Source: Natronococcus amylolyticus DSM 10524
GTDB taxonomy: Archaea; Halobacteriota; Halobacteria; Halobacteriales; Natrialbaceae
Assembly: GCF_000337675.1 (NCBI RefSeq)
Contig: NZ_AOIB01000020.1
Coordinates: forward strand, 1 to 64,000
DNA: 64,000 nt
Reading direction: 5' to 3'
A program made the translations under genes and the position numbers. This document shows positions 52,656-62,361 of the stretch, in pieces. Every line of letters begins with the position of its first letter. Within the stretch, counting starts at the first letter, position 1. The notes beneath the pieces are model-generated. The model was not told the DNA's origin. It saw nothing but the letters and a program-made list of their open reading frames with translations, and searched no databases.

Positions 52656-53585
52656 TCAGTTCGGGAGCGCGAGTTCGGTGTCGGGGGCACCGCTCGTGAG
52701 CGCCGACCGCACCGCGGCGACGGCGTCGGTCACCTCTGACCCGTTCTCGAGCAACACCGTCTCGCTGGGGAACAGCTGTTCGCCGAGTACGAGTCCGTGC
52801 TCGCGGGCGGTCGAACCGGTGACCGTCAGGTAGACGCCAAGCCCCGCGTCGGCGATCGCGGCTTCCTCCTCGCGGCCCTCTGTGGGGTAGTGAAAGTCGA
52901 CGCCGTCGAGCGTCTTCGTTCCCAGCACGGCCTGTACCAACCGTTCGTACCGGGGCTCGATACAGAGCGGTCCCTCGTAACCCTCGAGGAAGCCGCGGTC
53001 GATCGGCGCCTGCTGGGGCGCCGTCTCCGGGGTTGCCATCAGCGTGTGGTAGACGGTGTCGCCGAGTCCCGTGACGACGCGGACGTCGGTGTCGACGGGG
53101 TTGATCCGGGCGTTGACGTCGGCGATCCGGTTCAGCGGTTCGGGACGGAGTTCGACGACCTCCTCGAGCACCAGGTCGGCGCTGTCGAACCCGAGCGCGA
53201 ACTCGTGGGTCCGCAGCGCGCGGAACGGCTCCTCGCGGCCGACGAGCTGGATCTCGGTACCGTTCCCGTCCTCGAGAGGAATCGTGACGCTGTCGAAGAC
53301 GATCCGTCTGGGCTTGCCGGCCCGGTCGTCCCGCAAGAGGGTGTACTCGGGCTCGGTCGGATCGTCGACGGTGCTGTAGGTGGCGAGGCGATGGTAGACG
53401 TCCGCCTCGGCGTCGAGGCGTCCCTTGGTGAGGGCCTTTTCGTGGCGGAGCGTCGAGGTAACGTCGTCCGCGAGGATCGGCACGTCGAGGCGCGCGGCGA
53501 TGCGATCGAGCACGCACTCGAGCGGGCGACCCTTTCGCGGAACGGCAATCGGAATCGTCTCGCCCATCGACCGGTTCTCGGCCAT
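52656..53585 (-). CDS. HisG-like protein of unknown function
   Basis: A 309-residue acidic protein. The start PIAVPRKGRPLECVLDRIAA resembles the opening of ATP phosphoribosyltransferase (HisG), and the middle, VGREEPFRALRTHEFALGFD, parallels HisG's second lobe. The rest is divergent and the PRPP-binding signature of HisG is not obvious, so it may be a paralogue with another ligand on the same two-lobed fold. A start at 53567 (MGETIPIAVP) is possible. It is followed by 673 non-coding bases and is codirectional with the MBL gene. Confidence 0.6.
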   Translation of the reverse strand: MAENRSMGETIPIAVPRKGRPLECVLDRIAARLDVPILADDVTSTLRHEKALTKGRLDAEADVYHRLATYSTVDDPTEPEYTLLRDDRAGKPRRIVFDSVTIPLEDGNGTEIQLVGREEPFRALRTHEFALGFDSADLVLEEVVELRPEPLNRIADVNARINPVDTDVRVVTGLGDTVYHTLMATPETAPQQAPIDRGFLEGYEGPLCIEPRYERLVQAVLGTKTLDGVDFHYPTEGREEEAAIADAGLGVYLTVTGSTAREHGLVLGEQLFPSETVLLENGSEVTDAVAAVRSALTSGAPDTELALPN

Positions 53586-53620
53586 CGAGCGGTAAACGAG
53601 TTGCGTTTCAGGAAGGAATG

Positions 53621-54454
53621 CTACAGGTCGACACGATCGCCGATCTCGACGAGCTCGAGCCGATTCGGATACTCGAAGCTCTTGGCGTGGTGGTGGAGCA
53701 CCTTCGGGTCAGACGTCAGGCCGCGCCACATGTCCCAGTGACTGGGCAGCAGGGCCTCGAGCTCGAGGTCGGCGGCGGCCTCGACGATCTGGTTCTCGTC
53801 GTTGTACCACCGCGTCCGCTTCGGCTCGCCGGTCTCCTTGTCGGGGATCCGTCCGACGGTGCCGAACGCGAGCGCACCAAGGTCGATGTCGTACGCCGAA
53901 CCGATCCGTTCGAACTCCTCGGACGGTTTGGTGTCGCCGCCGTGGAAGAAGGTACCGGCCTCGTGTTCGACGACGTAGCTGACGGGGTGGGTCGCGTCGG
54001 GATCGTTCGCGCCCTCGACGTGGACCGTGAACTCGCCGATATCGATCGTCTCGCCCTCCGTCACCTCGACGAGCTGGTCGTCCGCGACGTCGTATTCCTC
54101 GGTCCAGGACTCGTCCTCGCGGGCGACGGTCAGGCTGTCGTCGGGCGCGTAGAACGTCGCGCCCGCGTTCTCGAGGATCGGCGCCTGGCTCGGGCCGTGG
54201 ACGTGGTCGGTGTGTTCGTGTGTCGCGAGGACGGCGTCGGCCTCGCCGATATCCTCGGGGTCGAACGGAACGGGGATCATCCGCACCGTTCGAGGCGGAT
54301 CGCCCACGCCGACGTACGGGTCGATGAAGATCGTCGTCCCGCCGGTGCCTTTGAGCACGAACCCGTTACAGCCGAGATACCAGACCGCGACGCCCTCGGG
54401 GGAGGCGTCCTCGATCTCGCGGACGAGCCAGTCGTCCCAGTCGCTGGATGTCAT
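53621..54454 (-). CDS. MBL-fold metallo-hydrolase, UlaG-like
   Basis: A 277-residue metallo-beta-lactamase-fold hydrolase. The metal motif is HEHTDH (79-84); later ligands are in FFHGGDTKPSEEF and LLPSHWDMW. The N terminus, VAVWYLGCNGFVLKGTGGTT, and the SHWDMWRG region recall L-ascorbate-6-phosphate lactonase UlaG. The actual substrate in haloarchaea is unknown. It lies 35 bases upstream of the HisG-like gene on the same strand, and the two may be cotranscribed. It is divergent from the superoxide dismutase gene. Confidence 0.87.
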   Translation of the reverse strand: MTSSDWDDWLVREIEDASPEGVAVWYLGCNGFVLKGTGGTTIFIDPYVGVGDPPRTVRMIPVPFDPEDIGEADAVLATHEHTDHVHGPSQAPILENAGATFYAPDDSLTVAREDESWTEEYDVADDQLVEVTEGETIDIGEFTVHVEGANDPDATHPVSYVVEHEAGTFFHGGDTKPSEEFERIGSAYDIDLGALAFGTVGRIPDKETGEPKRTRWYNDENQIVEAAADLELEALLPSHWDMWRGLTSDPKVLHHHAKSFEYPNRLELVEIGDRVDL

Positions 54455-54618
54455 ACTCGAGGATGTGCGAACCGGCTGGGTAAGTGTTGTGTCTCCCGAC
54501 TCGGCATCCCTTCGAGTCCCGTCGACCGACGGTTAGTTCGACTTCGAGTTATTGTTGGTTACAGACCTTCCATTGCCAGGTGAATCTTGATGCGACGCCG
54601 TACTGGTGTGACTCACAC

Positions 54619-55416
54619 ATGTCGAACGATTCCATCCTCCCGACCGGACAGCGACGCGACGTACTCCAGACCGTCGGCGGACTCGCCGGGTTCGCGCTCA
54701 TCGGCTCGACGTCGGCAGCCGGTGCCGGCGACGACGGTGACGTAGAGGGAGACGGTGCGACCGAGAACGGCCGGTACGCGCTTCCCGACCTCCCCTACGA
54801 GTACGACGCCCTCGAGCCACACATCGATGAACGGATCATGGAGCTCCACCATAGCGCCCACCACCAGGCGTACGTCGACGGCGCGAACGCCGCCCTCGAT
54901 ACGTTCGAGGAGATGCGCTCCGAGAGCGACTACGAGGATATCAAGGCCGCGAAGCGGGATTTTTCGTTCAACTTCTCGGGACACATCAACCACACCATCT
55001 TCTGGCAGAACATGAGTCCCGACGGCGGTGGCGAGCCGGACGGCGAACTCGGGGCCGCGATCGACGAGCAGTTCGGCTCGTTCGAGGCGTTCCGCGAGGA
55101 GTTCACCGCCACCGCGGAGAACGTGGAGGGCGACGGCTGGGCGATGCTGTTCTACGAACCGGTCGCGGATCTCCTGTTCATCGGACAGGTCGAATCGCAG
55201 AACGGGCTAGCCCACCAGGGCTCGATCCCGATTCTCACCCTCGACGTCTGGGAGCACGCCTACTACCTCCAGTACGAGAACGAGCGCGGGAGCTACGTCG
55301 AGGAGTGGTGGAACGTCGTCGACTGGGACGATGTCTGCGATCGTTACGAGTTCCTGACGCAGGTCGAGGCCGGAAAGGGCAAGGACGACGACCACGCCGA
55401 CGAGACGGACGAATAA
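54619..55416 (+). CDS. sod: Fe/Mn superoxide dismutase with Tat signal
   Basis: A 265-residue enzyme that converts superoxide to oxygen and hydrogen peroxide. The SOD domain starts at about residue 52 (YALPDLPYEYDALEPHIDER). Metal ligands are in MELHHSAHHQAYV, SGHINHTIFW and LDVWEHAYYLQY, the last being the family signature. Ahead of it are about 50 extra residues with GQRRDVLQTVGGLAGFALIG, a convincing Tat signal, then an acidic linker. The protein is therefore probably exported, unlike the usual cytosolic haloarchaeal enzyme. The C terminus has a short Lys/Asp/His-rich tail. Confidence 0.93.
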   Translation: MSNDSILPTGQRRDVLQTVGGLAGFALIGSTSAAGAGDDGDVEGDGATENGRYALPDLPYEYDALEPHIDERIMELHHSAHHQAYVDGANAALDTFEEMRSESDYEDIKAAKRDFSFNFSGHINHTIFWQNMSPDGGGEPDGELGAAIDEQFGSFEAFREEFTATAENVEGDGWAMLFYEPVADLLFIGQVESQNGLAHQGSIPILTLDVWEHAYYLQYENERGSYVEEWWNVVDWDDVCDRYEFLTQVEAGKGKDDDHADETDE

Positions 55417-55459
55417 TCGGCGCAACCGTCCTCGCGGCTGGACTGTGGGATTTGAGACG

Positions 55460-55987
55460 CTAAGACCGCACGTCGGCGACGATCGCGCCGAAGCCGACGA
55501 CGAGAACGGCGATATCGACGACGGGGCCGGCGACCGGGAGCAGCGACAGCGCCGAGAGGACGAGCGTTCCCGCGAGCAACGCGGCCCAGCGGTTGTCAGT
55601 CCCGAGGAGTGCGGTCCCAAAACTCACCGAGACCAGCACGGTGCCGACAATGAAGGCGACGGCCAGCGCGAACAGTCCCGGAACGACGACCAGCAGTCCG
55701 ATGACCGTAATCGCGAGCAAGAACCCGACGACGACCGTGAGAACGGTCGTGAGCAGTCCGAACGCCAGCGACTCACCGGGGTTCGATCGGATCCGTTCGA
55801 CCAGGCGAGCCGTGTAGTTCGGGGCGAACACGAAGAGAAGCGCGCCGATGGCGAGCGTCACTACGATCTCGGCGACGAGTTCCCCGGCCGGGGACGCAAG
55901 CGGATCCGCCGTCTGGGCCGCGGCAGGCCTAACGAGAAGCCAGCACGCGACGGACGCGATCACGAGGAACCGGCGCTCGAGTGACAC
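55460..55987 (-). CDS. Hypothetical membrane protein
   Basis: A 175-residue protein with an N-terminal signal-like segment (FLVIASVACWLLVRPAAAQT, about 7-26) and four further hydrophobic segments at about 39-55, 73-97, 100-125 and 133-170. A short loop with PNYTARLVERIRSNPGESLA lies between the first two. It resembles a widespread group of small haloarchaeal membrane proteins without known function. It is convergent with the superoxide dismutase gene. Confidence 0.7.
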   Translation of the reverse strand: MSLERRFLVIASVACWLLVRPAAAQTADPLASPAGELVAEIVVTLAIGALLFVFAPNYTARLVERIRSNPGESLAFGLLTTVLTVVVGFLLAITVIGLLVVVPGLFALAVAFIVGTVLVSVSFGTALLGTDNRWAALLAGTLVLSALSLLPVAGPVVDIAVLVVGFGAIVADVRS

Positions 55988-56044
55988 GCGCCGAAACAGT
56001 CACTGGACAATCATATACGCTCTAACCGAAAATGGGCAACTCGG

Positions 56045-57094
56045 TTACCAGGTGCCGTGGAACGTGTCGAACGAGAGGTTCTCGAGCGGCTCGTTGCCGA
56101 CGGCGATCTCGTACTCGCCGGGCGTGAGCATCGGCTTGTGAAACTGCGGGCCGTCGTCGGTCGTGATGCGGGGACAGCCGGTGTTGACGAACGCGTCCAT
56201 ATCGAAGTTCCGCAGGCGGTCAGGCGTCACTTCGTCCATCGTGATGAGGTAGGCGTCGTCGTTGTCCGCGAGGATCTCCTGGGCCTGGTCCCAGCGACCC
56301 TGTCCGATCTTCGTACAGAAGATGACGCCCCACTTCTGGGCGTCCATCGCCTTGTGGACCGAGGCGTAGCGCTGTTTCAGGAACTTCTCCGTGTCTGCGA
56401 CCGTGACGACGTTGTTGACGGGGTCGGCGATGACGACGTGTTTCTCGGGGTGTTCCATCGCCAGCCCGAGCGGGTGGAACTTCCCGCCGCCGACGTACAG
56501 TACCTGATCGGCGGGGACGTCCGCGCTGGCGTAGTTACAGCCGAGCACCTGCCCCTCGTGGGTGAGTCGCTCGTCGCCGCGACGACTCTGTACCTCGTAC
56601 CCTCGCTCTTCCAGGAACTCGGTCATCTCCTCGTAGCGGTTCATGTGCTGGGCGGTGGTGACGAGGCCGACGCCCTCCGTTTCGTCGGGATCCTCGAGCG
56701 TGTCGAGGGCTTCCTCCATGATCGGCTGGACCTCGACGTTCGAGAACAGCGGCACGTAGATCACCTTGTCCGTGTCCTTCATCGGCGAGTGGCCGAAATG
56801 AGCGAACACGTCGGTACGTTTCATCAGGTAGGTGTCGAGGTCGCAGGCGCCGTAGCAGGGCTGACCCGAGAGCATGAACGTCACGTCGTCGTCGGCCAGC
56901 TCCCGGAGGTCGTCGGCCACCTTCGGGCCGCGGCGTTTCAGTCCCTCGGGGAACTGCAGGCCGACGGTCTCGGCGTCTCGTTCCTCGATCGCCTCGATGA
57001 TCCGCTCGAGTTCGTAGTCCCACTCCCGGTCGTGCTTGAGGCTCATCCCCACGTTTCTGAGGTCTCCCTCACTGTACTCCGACTCCTGGCTCAT
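56045..57094 (-). CDS. dph2: Diphthamide synthesis 3-amino-3-carboxypropyl transferase, Dph2 type
   Basis: A 349-residue radical enzyme that starts diphthamide formation on a histidine of elongation factor 2, using S-adenosylmethionine and a [4Fe-4S] cluster. The three cluster cysteine regions are GQPCYGACDL (C80/C84), LGCNYASADV (C186) and VNTGCPRIT (C307), with spacing close to that of the archaeal homodimeric enzyme. VGLQFPEGLKRRGPKVADDL is the family opening. It is divergent from the DUF7139-like gene. Confidence 0.94.
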   Translation of the reverse strand: MSQESEYSEGDLRNVGMSLKHDREWDYELERIIEAIEERDAETVGLQFPEGLKRRGPKVADDLRELADDDVTFMLSGQPCYGACDLDTYLMKRTDVFAHFGHSPMKDTDKVIYVPLFSNVEVQPIMEEALDTLEDPDETEGVGLVTTAQHMNRYEEMTEFLEERGYEVQSRRGDERLTHEGQVLGCNYASADVPADQVLYVGGGKFHPLGLAMEHPEKHVVIADPVNNVVTVADTEKFLKQRYASVHKAMDAQKWGVIFCTKIGQGRWDQAQEILADNDDAYLITMDEVTPDRLRNFDMDAFVNTGCPRITTDDGPQFHKPMLTPGEYEIAVGNEPLENLSFDTFHGTW

Positions 57095-57174
57095 TGTCTC
57101 CGGTTACGGCCACGGACGTATAACGGCGGCGCTTCCCGGACGACTGCCGACTGCTCCGATGAGAGCACACTCTC

Positions 57175-57188
57175 TATTTTATATATTA
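57175..57188 (+). promoter_or_regulatory. AT-rich promoter upstream of the membrane protein gene
   Basis: TATTTTATATATTA is a strong TATA-type tract about 50 bases before the ATG at 57232. GGAGG at 57226-57230 sits only one base before the start codon, too close for a normal Shine-Dalgarno site. Confidence 0.45.
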
Positions 57189-57231
57189 CTAAACCAAAAA
57201 GTCATGGTGGTGGAGTTAAAATCAGGGAGGC

Positions 57232-58143
57232 ATGACAACGGAACAGCCCCCTGACGGCTACCTCCTCGAGCTCTACCGGCGGTACGTCGGCGAGCCCGAG
57301 GGGTACACCGACGTCTACGTCGGGTTCGGCCTCTTCTTCGGCGGAATCGGCATCGGAGCGACGGCCCTCCTGCTTTTCCTCTGGGGAAGCACTCACGAGG
57401 CACGGACCCTCGAGAGCGCCTACTACGACCTGCTCCAGCCGGCGTACGCGCTGGGGCTGCTGTCGCTGCCGGCGACGATGCTCGGCGTGGTCGTCCTGTT
57501 GCCCTCCGATCGGCGGACGCTGTACGCCGCGGCCGGCGGTGCGGCGATCACGGTCCTCGCCGCCGCCGGCTTCGTGTACGCGTACCCGTATCACTGGTAC
57601 TTCGTCGGCGACGTCGACTACACGGTAGAGATCGTCACCGCGTACGCGGTCGGTCTTACCGGGCTCGTCGCCTCGACCGGGGCCGCGCTGGTCGGCCACT
57701 ACCTCGAGCTGGCGCGCCGGGCGGAGTCGGCCAAAGCTGACGAGGACGACGAGGCCGACGACGGGCTCACGATGGCGGACATCCGCGAGGACATCGACGC
57801 GGCGATGGCCAGCGTCGACCTCTCCTGGGGCGGCGTCGAGAAGACCGACCACAAGCGCCTCGAGTTCGACGACGACGGGTTCGACGACGTCTCGATGGAT
57901 CCCGGAGAGGGGACGACGACGACCCGTTCGTCGGGAGTCGACGACGCCGTCGCGGGTCTGAAGGGACTTCAGGGCCGGGAGACGAAGACGACGGCCTCGA
58001 GTTCGACCGTCGACGACCAGACGGCGAAGCTGACCGAGCTCCGCGAGCGAAAGCGAAAGGAGCGAAACGGAGCCGATACCGGCTCGAACGGCGTCCTCGG
58101 CGGGATCGTCGCTCGCGTCCGCACGCTGCTCGAGCGATCGTAG
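57232..58143 (+). CDS. Haloarchaeal membrane protein (DUF7139-like) next to salactin
   Basis: A 303-residue protein. The first 165 residues carry four hydrophobic segments (about 28-50, 66-88, 97-117 and 131-155). The remaining 140 residues are a charged cytoplasmic tail with helical, acidic and Ser/Thr-rich stretches and a basic helix near the end (TELRERKRKERNG). I associate it with haloarchaea-only proteins of unknown function. It ends 80 bases before the salactin-type gene on the same strand; a role as membrane anchor or regulator of that filament is a guess from position. Confidence 0.7.
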   Translation: MTTEQPPDGYLLELYRRYVGEPEGYTDVYVGFGLFFGGIGIGATALLLFLWGSTHEARTLESAYYDLLQPAYALGLLSLPATMLGVVVLLPSDRRTLYAAAGGAAITVLAAAGFVYAYPYHWYFVGDVDYTVEIVTAYAVGLTGLVASTGAALVGHYLELARRAESAKADEDDEADDGLTMADIREDIDAAMASVDLSWGGVEKTDHKRLEFDDDGFDDVSMDPGEGTTTTRSSGVDDAVAGLKGLQGRETKTTASSSTVDDQTAKLTELRERKRKERNGADTGSNGVLGGIVARVRTLLERS

Positions 58144-58194
58144 GCCGCCGTTCTCTCTGCACAATTCATAAATCAATACATTCTCGCCATTAAA

Positions 58195-58202
58195 CTTATA
58201 AC
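58195..58202 (+). promoter_or_regulatory. TATA box of the salactin-type gene
   Basis: CTTATAAC is centred 26 bases before the ATG at 58224, predicting a leaderless transcript. The preceding 50 bases are AT-rich. This gives the gene its own promoter although it follows the membrane protein gene closely. Confidence 0.6.
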
Positions 58203-58223
58203 CTAATAGGTACGTTTGCCGGT

Positions 58224-59273
58224 ATGGCCAAAGGCCTAGACGTCGGCACGATGAATATCCTGTCGGCACAGCAGGACGGAAACGACACGGTGTTCGTACA
58301 GCAACGCAACTCCTTCGTGGAGATCGGCTACTCGGATATGGCCGAGCAGATGCTCGCCAGAAGCGAGGTGTTGCACATCCGCAAGGACGACAAGGTGTAC
58401 GTCGTCGGCGACGACGCCCTGAACTTCGCGAACATCTTCAACAAGGAGACCCGCCGCCCGATGAAACACGGGATCCTCTCGAACGACGAGCAGAGCGCGA
58501 TCCCGATGATGAAACTCATCATCCAGCAGGTCGTCGGCGAACCCGACCGCCCCGGCGAGAAGGTGTACTTCTCGACGCCCGCGGATCCGATCGATTCGGA
58601 GCTCTCGACGCTGTACCACCAGAAGACGATCGAGTCGTTCCTCGACGATATGGGGTACGACGCCGAACCCATCAACGAGGGGATGTCCGTCATCTACAGC
58701 GAGCTCGCGGACAACAACTTCACCGGACTGGGAATCAGCTTCGGCGCGGGGATGACGAACGTCTGTCTCGCCTACTACGCGGTACCGGTGATGAAGTTCT
58801 CGGTCGCCCGCGGGGGCGACTGGGTCGACGAGCAGGCCGCCCGCGCGACGGGGACGCCGGTCGACAAGGTCACCTCGATCAAGGAGGACGACTTCGAACT
58901 CGACTTCACGACCGACGTCGGTGGCGTGGAGGGCGCGCTGTCGATCTACTACGAGAACCTGCTCGACTACGTCATCGAGAACATCGTCAGCGAGGTCGAC
59001 GAGGAGGACATCGAGGAGGGACTCGACATCCCGGTCGTCGTTACGGGCGGAACTTCGAGCCCGCTCGGGTTCGAGAAGCTGTTCCGCGACCATCTCCGCG
59101 AGGCGAGCATCCCGTTCTCGATCAGCGGCGTCTCCCACGCCAGCGAACCGCTGTACAGCGTCGCTCGAGGGGGACTCGTCGCCGCCCGATCCGACGAGGA
59201 CGTCGATCACGAGGAGTCCGAACCCGAACCCGAACCGGAGCCGGAAGCGGAACCGGCGCCCCCGAGCGAGTGA
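58224..59273 (+). CDS. Salactin-type actin homologue
   Basis: A 349-residue actin-fold ATPase. Nucleotide-site motifs are [10 protein letters not shown] (4-13), [15 protein letters not shown] (phosphate 2) and [17 protein letters not shown] (adenosine). The sequence recalls salactin of Halobacterium salinarum, which forms polar, dynamically unstable filaments growing from the cell poles. The C-terminal 25 residues are an [17 protein letters not shown] tail, likely disordered. Haloarchaeal genomes often annotate it as an MreB/Mrl-like cell-shape protein. Role in cell division or DNA partition is from the family, not from this sequence. Confidence 0.88.
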   Translation: MAKGLDVGTMNILSAQQDGNDTVFVQQRNSFVEIGYSDMAEQMLARSEVLHIRKDDKVYVVGDDALNFANIFNKETRRPMKHGILSNDEQSAIPMMKLIIQQVVGEPDRPGEKVYFSTPADPIDSELSTLYHQKTIESFLDDMGYDAEPINEGMSVIYSELADNNFTGLGISFGAGMTNVCLAYYAVPVMKFSVARGGDWVDEQAARATGTPVDKVTSIKEDDFELDFTTDVGGVEGALSIYYENLLDYVIENIVSEVDEEDIEEGLDIPVVVTGGTSSPLGFEKLFRDHLREASIPFSISGVSHASEPLYSVARGGLVAARSDEDVDHEESEPEPEPEPEAEPAPPSE

Positions 59274-59473
59274 GGCCCTGCGGGCTGTCTCCGCACTGAA
59301 CGTTTTCTCGAGCCGGCCCGTTCGTGCTCCGGGTCGGGTTCGACACGCCGTTTTTGCCGCCCGAGTAGCTCCGCTGTCGTCTCAGTGGCCGTTCGAAGCG
59401 TGCGGTCCCAGAAGAAGGTATTACTACTGTGCATCAGAAATGTTTTTGTATGCAGGCCATGTATGCACTCGCA

Positions 59474-59875
59474 ATGAGCACGACGTCCGGCCCCGAACTC
59501 GAGTCGCCGATCGACCGCTGTCGACCTGCAGACGTCACGCCCGTCGCGATCGAGGCGACCGCACTGGAATCGACCGCGCCGGAGTACCTCCGGGATCTCA
59601 AGCGCGACCTGCACGGCGAGGGGCTCTCGCCGACCGAACTCACCCTCGAAGCCCGTTTCGACAAGGACTGCTCGCTCGCCACCCAGGACGAAGCTGACCG
59701 CATCCGGAGCTACGTCCGCGCGGGGGCGTTCCTCGGCGTCGACGCCGTGACGGTGTCGGCCGACACCGTCGCGAACGCCGAGAAAGTCCGACCCGCGCTC
59801 GCGGCCTGCGCCGAGCGTGCGGATCGCGAGGGGATCGCGCTCGAACTCGACGCACCCATTACGCTCGAGCGCTGA
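59474..59875 (+). CDS. Small hypothetical protein upstream of the RNA methylase
   Basis: A 133-residue acidic alpha/beta protein without membrane segments. It contains CRPADVTPVAIEATALESTA, a helix with PEYLRDLKRDLHGEGL, and TELTLEARFDKDCSLATQDE. I do not recognise a family. The ATG at 59474 is preferred; ones at 59462 and 59429 are in frame. It ends 10 bases before the METTL5-type gene, so the two are probably cotranscribed. Confidence 0.65.
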   Translation: MSTTSGPELESPIDRCRPADVTPVAIEATALESTAPEYLRDLKRDLHGEGLSPTELTLEARFDKDCSLATQDEADRIRSYVRAGAFLGVDAVTVSADTVANAEKVRPALAACAERADREGIALELDAPITLER

Positions 59876-59885
59876 CGCCGGCGTA

Positions 59886-60509
59886 ATGTCCGGTCCCTCC
59901 CGGCGAACGCTCGCCCGACGGCTCGAGTCGCTAGTCGACTTCGCCGAGCCCTCAGCCTCGCTCGAGCAGTACCTGACGCCGCCGGAGATCGCCGCCCACA
60001 TCTGTCACCTCGCCGGACTCCAGAACGACCTCGAGCGGCGCGTCGTCGACCTCGGTACTGGCACCGGGATGCTCGCGGTCGGAGCCGCGCTCTCGGGGGC
60101 CGACCGCGTCGTCGGGATCGACGTCGACGCCGACGCGCTCGCGCTGGCCCGCGAGAACGCCGGGCGTGTCGGTGTCGATGACCGCGTCGACTGGCTCCGT
60201 GGCGACGCGACGCGAGTCCCACTTGCTTTCGGGGGGGCGACCGTCGTCTCGAACCCCCCATTCGGCGCCCAGCGGGGCAACCGCCACGCCGATCGGGCCT
60301 TCCTCGAGACCGCCCGGGAGATCGGGGCCGTCTCGTACACGATCCACAACGAGGGGAGCCAGTCGTTCGTCGAATCGTTCGTCGCCGACGCCGGCGGTAC
60401 CGTCACCCACGCGTTTCGCGCCGAGTTCCCGATCGAGAGGCGCTTCGACTTTCACACCGAGAGCGAGCGCACCCTCGAGGCCGAGGTCTTCCGGATCGAG
60501 TGGGATTAG
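59886..60509 (+). CDS. METTL5-type RNA/DNA adenine methylase
   Basis: A 207-residue methyltransferase. The S-adenosylmethionine loop is VVDLGTGTGMLAVGAALSGA, followed by VVGIDVDADALALA, and the catalytic motif is NPPFGAQ, typical of N6-adenine methylation. The N terminus SASLEQYLTPPEIAAHICHL also matches METTL5 proteins. Eukaryotic METTL5 makes one m6A in 18S rRNA; the archaeal protein probably modifies 16S rRNA, though that target is inferred. It overlaps the end of the convergent rhomboid gene by four bases. Confidence 0.88.
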   Translation: MSGPSRRTLARRLESLVDFAEPSASLEQYLTPPEIAAHICHLAGLQNDLERRVVDLGTGTGMLAVGAALSGADRVVGIDVDADALALARENAGRVGVDDRVDWLRGDATRVPLAFGGATVVSNPPFGAQRGNRHADRAFLETAREIGAVSYTIHNEGSQSFVESFVADAGGTVTHAFRAEFPIERRFDFHTESERTLEAEVFRIEWD

Positions 60510-62269
60510 TCGTACGTCTCCTCGGCCGCGACCGGAACCTCGGTTCCGTTCGAAACCGCGTAGATCGCCCCGTTCTCGCGTTCGAACGTGAGCCCGTCCG
60601 CGATTGTCGATTCGTTCTCATCGGGTACCGGCACGGTCGTACTCTCCTCTTCGTCTGACTCCGCTACCTCGAGCAGGAACTCGCCGTCCTCAGTCGCGAC
60701 GGTCACACTCCGGCCGTCGATCCGCGCGTCGGCGCTCGACTCGCTCGACTCGTGGGCGAGCTGGCGGTCCTCGCCGCCGCCCTCGATCCAGACCTGGTAA
60801 ACCGTCTCGTTGCCGACGGGTTCCCAGCCGGTTCGCTCGACCGTCACGCCCTCCCGCCAGCCCGGTCCGCCGACGTACACCGTCTCCTCGCCGCTGAACG
60901 CGAGCTGCTGGCTCGACACCGCGTCGAGCCAGACCTGATGGCGGTCGTTCGAGACGATCACCCCGCTCGACTCCATCGAGACGGCCTCCTCGAGCGGACC
61001 GACGGCGACGGGCGAGACGAGTTGGTTCTGAGCGCCCTCCTCGTAGGTGACGATGTAGCCCTCGATCTCGACGGCGGCGTCGGCGGTCGTCTCCCCGTCG
61101 ATCACGAGGAGGTTCGTCGGGACGGCGACCCCCGCCAGCGAGGCGGTAACGAGCAGGACGGCCAGAAACGCCGCCCGCTTGTGGTGTCGGCGTCCGGCGT
61201 TCGCTCCCCCGGCGATCGCGGTGACGCGCTCGAGGCGGTCCCCGGTTCGGTCCGCACTCTGCCGGGCGAGCTCGAGCGCGCGGTCGGCCGTCGTTCGGTC
61301 GACCGATCCCTCGCTTCGGCGGAGGCGACGCGGGAGCAACGGGGTCGCGGAGCCGGTGACCGCAACCGTGACGATGACCGCGAGGATCGCCACGACGACG
61401 ATCCCGGGGCCACGCAGCAGAACGAACGTGTTCTCGCCGCCGAACCAGTAGATCGCCCACAGCGACTTGCCGAAGCCGAACAGCAGGACGGCCAGCCAGA
61501 GATGGAGGGGGTTCGGGCGTCGGCTCCGTCGCTCGAGCACCAGCACACCGAGGACGATCCCGATGAAAAAGCCGAGGCCGTGGCCCTGGATGGCGATCGT
61601 CGCCCACGACGGCGGCTCTGGAGGGGTCGCCTCGGCGACGTGAACGGTGATCGGACTCTGAAGGGCCTGCAACACCGTCAGCAGCGCTCCCTGCAGGCCG
61701 ACCGTCCCGATCAGGGTTGCGATCGGGTAGTGGACGATCGCGAAGCCGGCGAACGCGAAGACGATCCCCGAGAAGCCGATCACCGGGCCGAGTGCGAAGA
61801 GGCTGGTCGCGAGTCCGACGGCGACGACCACGAGGGGGAACACGACCAGCGCGCGCACTCGAGGGTCGGCCAGCCGCGAGTCGCGTTCGTCGGTTTCGGG
61901 GTAGTGTCCCCAGGCGTACTCGGCGATCGGCGCGACGACCGCGGCCCCGGCCAGGTTGCCCAACAGGTGGCTCGGGCCGGCGTGAGAGAACGACGCGGTG
62001 AGCATCCCCAGCGGGGCGAAGTACGACCAAGCACGGTAGGGGATCGTGACGGGATCGGCGAAGTCGGTGATCCCGTCCTGGACGAACAGGTAGACACAGC
62101 AGACACCCGTGAGAACGATGATCGACCCCCAGGGAACGCCCCACACGAGTCGGGCCCGTGCGGCCTCGCCCCAGGGCCGCTCCGGGCGGTAGAGCCGTCT
62201 GACGACCGCCACCGAACCCAGCAGCGTCGCCAGCACGACGAGTCCGAAGCCGACCGCGATCGGATCCAT
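60506..62269 (-). CDS. Rhomboid-family intramembrane serine protease with long C-terminal domain
   Basis: A 587-residue membrane protein. Catalytic residues are Ser167 in GFSGIVFAF and His230 in [29 protein letters not shown] (96-108) is the conserved loop before the active site. After the rhomboid core (about 80-290), two more hydrophobic segments (near 300-325 and 385-405) frame a hydrophilic stretch, and the C-terminal 180 residues are acidic, beta-rich and probably outside the cell. The ATG at 62269 is chosen. It is divergent from rpoL. Confidence 0.88.
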   Translation of the reverse strand: MDPIAVGFGLVVLATLLGSVAVVRRLYRPERPWGEAARARLVWGVPWGSIIVLTGVCCVYLFVQDGITDFADPVTIPYRAWSYFAPLGMLTASFSHAGPSHLLGNLAGAAVVAPIAEYAWGHYPETDERDSRLADPRVRALVVFPLVVVAVGLATSLFALGPVIGFSGIVFAFAGFAIVHYPIATLIGTVGLQGALLTVLQALQSPITVHVAEATPPEPPSWATIAIQGHGLGFFIGIVLGVLVLERRSRRPNPLHLWLAVLLFGFGKSLWAIYWFGGENTFVLLRGPGIVVVAILAVIVTVAVTGSATPLLPRRLRRSEGSVDRTTADRALELARQSADRTGDRLERVTAIAGGANAGRRHHKRAAFLAVLLVTASLAGVAVPTNLLVIDGETTADAAVEIEGYIVTYEEGAQNQLVSPVAVGPLEEAVSMESSGVIVSNDRHQVWLDAVSSQQLAFSGEETVYVGGPGWREGVTVERTGWEPVGNETVYQVWIEGGGEDRQLAHESSESSADARIDGRSVTVATEDGEFLLEVAESDEEESTTVPVPDENESTIADGLTFERENGAIYAVSNGTEVPVAAEETYD

Positions 62270-62361
62270 ACCCAGTGGTTCGACCGAACCCGTATAGGAA
62301 TTGCTGCCGTGCGGGGGTCGAAAAGGAAAGGTACAAGCGCCCGACGGCCCCACTGGCGGGT

